Shown one piece after another: positions 7,313 to 11,867 of a DNA stretch of 11,867 nt; position 1 is the stretch's first letter; the number at the start of each line of letters is the position of its first letter. The stretch is from contig NHCX01000102.1 of assembly GCA_002168015.1 (NCBI GenBank), positions 2,466 through 14,332 on the forward strand. Reading direction: 5' to 3'. The DNA comes from Verrucomicrobia bacterium TMED44 (lineage in GTDB: Bacteria; Verrucomicrobiota; Verrucomicrobiia; Opitutales; Seribacteraceae). The notes beneath the pieces were generated by a model. It searched no databases. It was not told the origin of the DNA and saw only the letters and a list, made by a program, of their open reading frames with translations. A program made the translations under genes and the position numbers.

Positions 7313-8398
7313 ATGATAGATTACAAATTACACATTCCCGGTCCTGTAGATGTATCTAAAGGGGCTTACCAAGCGTTGACGACACCTGTGATGGGACATC
7401 GCAGCCCAGACTTTGTTGATCTCTACAATCAATGTCAGCCTTTACTGCAAGAACTATTTATGACCAAGGATCCGGTATTCTTGTCAACCTCCAGTGCTTG
7501 GGGAGTAATGGAAGGTGCCGTGAGGAACCTGTCAAATAAGAAGGTTTTATGCTGTATGTGTGGTGCATTTTCAGACAAATGGTTGGATGTATCCAAGAGA
7601 TGCGGTAAAAATGCGGATGCTTTATCCGTTGAGTGGGGGCAGCATATCGATCCAATGCTCTTGGATGAAAAACTCTCCAGTGGTGAATATGATCTGGTAA
7701 CATTGGTTCATAATGAAACATCCTGTGGAATGATGAACCCGTTGGAAGAGATCATGTCAGTTTTGGCTAAATACCCAGATGTTTTATCTGTAATAGACAC
7801 TGTTAGCTCTTTTTCTGTTGTTCCAATCCCCAAAGATCAATGGGCTATCGATGTTATCCTCACCGGCTCACAGAAAGCTCTGGCACTTCCCCCCGGTCTC
7901 GCTCTTTTTTCTGTTTCAGAACGTGCGTTCAATCGGGCTAAATCCATCGAGGGCAGAGGTTATTATTTTGATTTCATCGAATTCCTTAAAAATCATGAAA
8001 AAGGTATGACTCCAAGCACTCCAGTCATTCCACTTATTCATGGCTTACTTTACACTTTAGAAAAGATCTTTGAAGAGGGAGTCACCAATCGTCAACAAAG
8101 ACATGACAATCTTAACCAAATGGTGCACAACTGGGTCTTTAACCATGGTTTTGAGCTTTTACCAGAAAAGCAGTTTGCTTCCAAATCCCTTACCTGCGTC
8201 AAAAATACTCTAAACATTGATGTTGCAGGATTTGTCAAAGCCCTTAGGGAAGAAAAGAAGCTTTCCATAGACGGTGGCTACGGAAAAATCAAAGGAAAAA
8301 CCTTCAGGATCTCAAATATGGGCAATGAATCCACCGAATCAATTGAGCACCTACTCTCTGAAATGGACGGTGTACTTCCTAGGTTCCTTGACAAATAA
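7313..8398 (+). CDS. Class V PLP aminotransferase (alanine/serine-glyoxylate type)
   Basis: This is a 361-residue cytosolic fold-type I PLP enzyme of the alanine-glyoxylate/serine-glyoxylate/PucG-like branch. It shows the N-terminal HIPGPVDVS (7-15), GHRSPDF (28-34), Asp162 in VIDTVSS that contacts the PLP ring nitrogen, and the Schiff-base Lys188 in TGSQKALALPPG. The C-terminal domain keeps the RISNMGN strand-turn (about 332-338) typical of the family. Members transfer amino groups between small amino acids (alanine, serine, ureidoglycine) and glyoxylate or pyruvate; the exact pair cannot be read from sequence. It follows panD by 11 nt and precedes the topoisomerase gene by 31 nt, so co-transcription is likely. 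Whether the link with panD is metabolic is open. The ATG at 7313 places the conserved PGP motif at the usual distance. Confidence 0.88.
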   Translation: MIDYKLHIPGPVDVSKGAYQALTTPVMGHRSPDFVDLYNQCQPLLQELFMTKDPVFLSTSSAWGVMEGAVRNLSNKKVLCCMCGAFSDKWLDVSKRCGKNADALSVEWGQHIDPMLLDEKLSSGEYDLVTLVHNETSCGMMNPLEEIMSVLAKYPDVLSVIDTVSSFSVVPIPKDQWAIDVILTGSQKALALPPGLALFSVSERAFNRAKSIEGRGYYFDFIEFLKNHEKGMTPSTPVIPLIHGLLYTLEKIFEEGVTNRQQRHDNLNQMVHNWVFNHGFELLPEKQFASKSLTCVKNTLNIDVAGFVKALREEKKLSIDGGYGKIKGKTFRISNMGNESTESIEHLLSEMDGVLPRFLDK

Positions 8399-8429
8399 GA
8401 ATCCTCATAATCCTTGCCTAAACCTGCAT

Positions 8430-10895
8430 ATGAAAAAATTGGTTATTGCTGAAAAACCTAGCGTTGCACGCGATCTTGCCCGAGTCTTAGGTAAAATCCC
8501 CAAGAAAGAAGACTTCTTTGAAGACGAAGATTGGATAATCGATAGTGCCGTTGGTCATTTAGTTGAGCTTTACATGCCGGATGACTTTGATCCAAAATTA
8601 AAATCCTGGAAAATATCAAATCTTCCCATTATACCCCCTACCTTTGATCTCAAGCCGATCGCTGCTACCAAAAAGAAATTTCAGCAGCTCAAAAAACAAC
8701 TCAAGAGAAAAGATGTGGAGCTCGTAATAAATGCTTGTGATGCTGGTAGAGAAGGAGAGCTAATTTTTACATATATCTATGAATTAGCTAAGTCTAAGCT
8801 CCCGACAAAAAGATTATGGATGCTTTCCATGACAGATAGCTCAATCAAAGAAGCCTTTGCAAACTTACGAAATGGCGATGAGCTTAAACCGCTGCAAGAT
8901 GCTGCTCGTTGCCGTTCTGAATCAGACTGGCTCATTGGAATTAACGGCACGAGAGCTGTTACCATCAAAAGAACAGCGTCACGTGGAAGGCAAGTCTCGA
9001 CTGTGGGAAGGGTCCAAACCCCCACCCTTTCCCTCGTGATTGACCGTGAGCAGGAGATAAGAGATTTTACACCCAAGACTTTCTACAAAATTTCAGCTGA
9101 CTTCACAGTGACGGAAGGCGAGTATTCTGGGTTCCTTCAAAAAGAGGGTTTTTCCAAGTCAAGCGATGATAAGCATGACCGGGTGGATAGATTTTGGAAT
9201 CAAGATGAAGCTAATTCCATACTGGCTGAAATTCAGTCACAGGAAACTGCGGAAGTTACGGAAAACAAAAAGAGATCACCGCAAAGTTCGGGAAAGCTCT
9301 ACGACCTCACTACTCTTCAGAGAGAAGCAAATCGACTTCATTCTTTGTCCGCTAGCCGAACTCTACAAATCGCTCAGTCTTTATACGAAAAGCACAAAGC
9401 AATAACCTATCCTAGGACAGACTCCAAAGCCCTCCCTGAAGATTATGGCGATACCTGCAAAGAGATACTACCTCTTCTACCTGAAGCGTACCAATCTTAT
9501 TCAAACAAGATCATCAGTGAAAACTGGGTAGATCAAACAAATAAGAAAATATTCAACAATAAACAAATAAGCGATCACTTTGCTATTATTCCCACCAACA
9601 AGATCCCGAAATCATTGGATGAGTACGAAAGAAGAATTTACAATCTAATTGTGAAAAAATTTCTCGCGGTTTTTTACCCGCCAGCTCAATGGGATGTTAC
9701 GACTAGAATTAGCAAAATTGGAGCACATGCTTTCAAGACAGAAGGTAGAGTACTCGTCGAACCATCATGGCTTGCCATTTACGGAAAAGATAAAGTATCG
9801 GCGGAAAACCTCACTCCATTAGTTGAAGAAGATAGTAATAGTGCGAGGATATCTGGATCTAAAATTGAATCAGATGATACTAAACCTCCAGCGAGATACA
9901 CTGAAGCTACCCTGCTTTCAGCTATGGAGGGAGCAGGTAAGCTAGTAGAAGACGAAGATCTAGCTGAAGCTCTGAAAGAAAAGGGATTAGGCACACCAGC
10001 GACTCGGGCATCTACAATTGAGCATCTCATCAAGGAAAAATACTTTAGAAGAGAAGCCACTCAAATTCATCCAACTATTAAAGCTGAAGATCTTTTTGAT
10101 TTTCTCAAAGCAGCTGGCACGAAAGTATTAACAAGTCCAAGTCTTACAGGAGAGTGGGAGTACAAACTTAGAAAAATAGAAGATGGAACCATGACTCGTG
10201 AAGAGTTCATGAAAGAAATTAGTAAACTAACCGAAGATTTTGTGTCAAAAACAACCGGTTTCCAAGAAACTGCCGATAACCTTAAAGAGACTGAATTACA
10301 ATCACCTATAAATGGAGAACCTCTCTATGAGGGGTTAAGCTTTTTTCAGGATTTAAGCGGAGATTTTAAAATTTCTAAGAGTATTGCTGGAAGAAGACTG
10401 GAACAAAATGAAGTTCATTCACTCTTGAAAGACAAAAGAATCGGACCGCTTGATGACTTCGTGGCCAAAACAGGAAGGAAATTCTCTGCTATGCTTAAAT
10501 TAGAGGATGATTTCAAGGTAACCTTTGTATTCGACAAACCTGACCAAGAAGAATCAAATGAAAAAGAATTGCTGAACGACGCTCCGGAAGTTGCAAATTG
10601 CCCAGTGTGTAATACCGTAATCAAACAAACTGAATTATCTTATATTTGCGTTAATAACAAGAGAGTGTCAGAAGGAAGCTGTAACTTCCGAATTACAAGA
10701 AAATTGCTCGATAAAGAAATCCCCTTGGACGAATTTCAAAAGCTGGTAACCGAACGGAAAACCAGCTTGATTAAGGGCTTTGTTTCCAGACGAACCAAAA
10801 GGCCTTTTGATGCCAATTTAATTCTTAAAGATAATGGAAGTATTGGATTCGAATTTCCCCCTCGTCCTCCTAAAAAGAAGAAGAAGACAGCATAG
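8430..10895 (+). CDS. topB: DNA topoisomerase III (TopB-type, type IA)
   Basis: Type IA topoisomerases relax negatively supercoiled DNA and unlink single-stranded regions through a 5'-phosphotyrosine. The N-terminal Toprim domain starts VIAEKPSVARDLA (5-17) and carries DAGREGE (104-110), the form seen in Firmicutes-type TopB. The catalytic Tyr327 lies in ITYPRTDS. Conserved blocks QTPTLSLV (196-203) and GLGTPATRASTIE (519-531) complete the core. Two C-terminal repeats of the Toprim_Crpt type follow: about 622-702 without cysteines, and about 722-810 with C724, C727, C740 and C751. The tail is lysine-rich (KKKKKTA). At 821 residues it is longer than E. coli TopB (653). I chose the ATG at 8430; the frame extends upstream to 8274 inside the aminotransferase gene, but the family N-terminus begins exactly at the chosen start. 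The stop is 4 nt before the next gene. Confidence 0.93.
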   Translation: MKKLVIAEKPSVARDLARVLGKIPKKEDFFEDEDWIIDSAVGHLVELYMPDDFDPKLKSWKISNLPIIPPTFDLKPIAATKKKFQQLKKQLKRKDVELVINACDAGREGELIFTYIYELAKSKLPTKRLWMLSMTDSSIKEAFANLRNGDELKPLQDAARCRSESDWLIGINGTRAVTIKRTASRGRQVSTVGRVQTPTLSLVIDREQEIRDFTPKTFYKISADFTVTEGEYSGFLQKEGFSKSSDDKHDRVDRFWNQDEANSILAEIQSQETAEVTENKKRSPQSSGKLYDLTTLQREANRLHSLSASRTLQIAQSLYEKHKAITYPRTDSKALPEDYGDTCKEILPLLPEAYQSYSNKIISENWVDQTNKKIFNNKQISDHFAIIPTNKIPKSLDEYERRIYNLIVKKFLAVFYPPAQWDVTTRISKIGAHAFKTEGRVLVEPSWLAIYGKDKVSAENLTPLVEEDSNSARISGSKIESDDTKPPARYTEATLLSAMEGAGKLVEDEDLAEALKEKGLGTPATRASTIEHLIKEKYFRREATQIHPTIKAEDLFDFLKAAGTKVLTSPSLTGEWEYKLRKIEDGTMTREEFMKEISKLTEDFVSKTTGFQETADNLKETELQSPINGEPLYEGLSFFQDLSGDFKISKSIAGRRLEQNEVHSLLKDKRIGPLDDFVAKTGRKFSAMLKLEDDFKVTFVFDKPDQEESNEKELLNDAPEVANCPVCNTVIKQTELSYICVNNKRVSEGSCNFRITRKLLDKEIPLDEFQKLVTERKTSLIKGFVSRRTKRPFDANLILKDNGSIGFEFPPRPPKKKKKTA

Positions 10896-10899
10896 AGTT

Positions 10900-11199
10900 A
10901 TGCCAATATATAGATATCGAGTAATTGATTCTAATATCGAGAATGAAATCCTCGAAGTTGAACAAGCTATGCACGCGAAGGTACTCACGTCTCATCCAAT
11001 CACAGGTGAACCTATTGAGAGAATACTCACCAAACCATCTTTGACATTAAATCATTCCTCCTTTAAAGAGAAAAAAGGGTTAGAACATGGTCACCTATCA
11101 AAAAATGGATTCACAGTGTTTCAGAAAGATAGGTCCAACCCCAAAAGATACACTCGGACTGTAGGAAAAGAAGGACCCGAAGAAATTAACCTCGCATAA
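10900..11199 (+). CDS. Small FmdB-like protein lacking the zinc cysteines
   Basis: This 99-residue protein begins MPIYRYRV, like the MPIYEYRC start of FmdB-family putative zinc-ribbon regulators, and the following layout (a short acidic stretch, then a turn, then a basic RILTKPSL segment) also matches. The CxxC pairs of that family are absent: VIDS stands where the first pair would be and HPITGE where CPxCGG would be, and there is no cysteine anywhere in the protein. The C-terminal half (50-99) is charged, rich in Lys, Arg and Glu, and not recognised. The true start is the ATG at 10900; the frame is open upstream to 10834 within topB, but the extension shows only a shadow of topB. It starts 4 nt after the topB stop, which suggests translational coupling, and lipA follows 11 nt after its stop. 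Function is unknown; FmdB homology rests on the N-terminal pattern. Confidence 0.75.
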   Translation: MPIYRYRVIDSNIENEILEVEQAMHAKVLTSHPITGEPIERILTKPSLTLNHSSFKEKKGLEHGHLSKNGFTVFQKDRSNPKRYTRTVGKEGPEEINLA

Positions 11200-11210
11200 C
11201 CCATTTGCAA

Positions 11211-11867
11211 ATGCCGAAAAGTTCAAATCGTGTAACCAAACCTTCTTGGCTACGGGCCAAACTACCAGCGGGTCCACAGTACACCGCAGTTAGGGGAATT
11301 GTTGATCAAAATCAGTTACATACGGTCTGCCAAAGTGCTCAGTGTCCTAATATGGGTGAATGTTGGTCAAGAGGAACTGCAACCTTGATGATACTTGGAA
11401 ATGTATGTACTCGTTCGTGTAGCTTTTGTGCCGTTCAAACTGGCAAACCTACAGAATTAGATTTAGCCGAACCTCCCCGCGTTGCAGACGCAGTAGCTAA
11501 GATGGGATTACGTCACTGCGTCCTTACATCAGTTGCACGTGATGACCTGCCCGACGGAGGAGCCAAAGTATGGGCAGCCACTATCAGAGCAGTTAGGTAC
11601 CGTAATCCAAATACGGCCATAGAAGTTTTGGTTCCTGATTTCAAAGGTGACTTTGACCACTTGGATTGTGTTCTTGATGCAAGACCTGACATATTCAATC
11701 ATAACTTAGAAACCGTCGAGCGATTGCAAAGACCCATCCGTAAAACGGCTAGCTACCAAAGGAGCCTCAATGTATTGAGTCATGCACAAAAGCGTGGATT
11801 TAAAATCAAATCTGGGATCATGCTTGGCCTTGGTGAAGAGCAGAATGAAATCAGGACGGCTATTCAA
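11211..11867 (+). CDS. lipA: Lipoyl synthase, N-terminal part
   Basis: LipA is a radical SAM enzyme that inserts two sulfur atoms into the octanoyl chain bound to lipoyl-dependent proteins (pyruvate and 2-oxoglutarate dehydrogenase E2, glycine cleavage H protein). The frame opens at ATG 11211 and runs to the window edge, showing 219 residues of about 300. The auxiliary, sacrificial 4Fe-4S cluster motif CX4CX5C is at C40, C45 and C51. The radical SAM motif CX3CX2C is at C66, C70 and C73. The blocks KPSWLRAKLP, TSVARDDLPDGGA and NHNLETVERL are typical family signatures. The C-terminal RSSY-type serine motif that ligates the auxiliary cluster lies beyond the window. It follows the FmdB-like gene by 11 nt and is the last visible member of the panD run. 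Its presence means the host makes lipoate, but it does not prove the flavoprotein at 876-2279 is the partner E3. Confidence 0.97.
   Translation, partial: MPKSSNRVTKPSWLRAKLPAGPQYTAVRGIVDQNQLHTVCQSAQCPNMGECWSRGTATLMILGNVCTRSCSFCAVQTGKPTELDLAEPPRVADAVAKMGLRHCVLTSVARDDLPDGGAKVWAATIRAVRYRNPNTAIEVLVPDFKGDFDHLDCVLDARPDIFNHNLETVERLQRPIRKTASYQRSLNVLSHAQKRGFKIKSGIMLGLGEEQNEIRTAIQ

Noticed and set aside
8274..8429. Upstream in-frame extension of the topoisomerase, overlapping the aminotransferase gene
   Set aside because: The type IA Toprim N-terminus (KKLVIAEKPS) begins exactly at the ATG at 8430; the extra 52 codons are an out-of-frame reading of the conserved aminotransferase end.
8739..8760. Second Asp of the Toprim DxD replaced by Gly (DAGREGE) as a possible inactive topoisomerase
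   Set aside because: DAGREGE is the normal form in Firmicutes-type and related TopB proteins, and the catalytic Tyr and other motifs are intact.
9779..10060. Minus-strand open frame within topB
   Set aside because: It lies entirely opposite the conserved topoisomerase core, and the composition is typical of an antisense shadow.
10834..10899. Upstream extension of the small FmdB-like gene into topB
   Set aside because: The family start MPIYxYR lies at 10900, and the extension only mirrors the lysine-rich topB tail in another frame.
1..11867. Mobile elements, CRISPR arrays, tRNA or rRNA genes, toxin-antitoxin or defence genes
   Set aside because: I looked for transposase motifs, regularly spaced repeats, tRNA-like cloverleaf sequences and small paired ORFs and saw none; the content is housekeeping throughout.

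Overview
The window reads as ordinary chromosome from a Gram-negative, oxygen-using bacterium of moderate to low GC (roughly 40% by eye). lpxK implies a lipid A outer membrane, and hemF is the oxygen-dependent coproporphyrinogen oxidase. Most start codons have no Shine-Dalgarno sequence. Together with the style of the proteins this suggests a marine Verrucomicrobiota (Opitutae/Puniceicoccales-like) genome. That placement is an inference from gene style, not a phylogeny. I see no insertion sequence, phage gene, CRISPR array, tRNA or rRNA.

Layout from left to right: (1) the 3' part of a sodium:solute symporter gene (+); (2) a convergent gene for a dihydrolipoamide-dehydrogenase-like flavoprotein (-), whose stop overlaps the symporter stop by 4 nt; (3) a 222-nt divergent intergenic region with a candidate promoter and a direct repeat; (4) a + strand cluster of a three-domain regulator (cyclic-nucleotide-binding, degenerate receiver, STAS-like), hemF and hemE, the last two overlapping by 4 nt; (5) lpxK (-), convergent with hemE and again overlapping by exactly 4 nt; (6) a 114-nt divergent region; (7) a tightly packed + strand run of panD, a class V aminotransferase, a topB-type topoisomerase, a small FmdB-like protein without cysteines and lipA, the last cut by the window edge.

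How the genes work together: HemE and HemF catalyse consecutive steps of haem synthesis, from uroporphyrinogen III to coproporphyrinogen III to protoporphyrinogen IX. PanD supplies beta-alanine for pantothenate and CoA, and LipA makes the lipoyl cofactor, so the right-hand run has a cofactor flavour with a topoisomerase embedded in it.

The most unusual item is the regulator at 2502-3623. Its ligand-binding residues look intact, but the receiver has lost its phospho-acceptor Asp (Ser instead), and the STAS-like domain carries acidic residues where the regulatory phosphoserine normally sits. It looks like a signalling protein rebuilt to work without phosphorylation, placed directly upstream of haem genes. 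Secondary points are the zinc-site loss in both the first topoisomerase C-terminal repeat and the adjacent FmdB-like protein, and the two identical-geometry convergent gene junctions.
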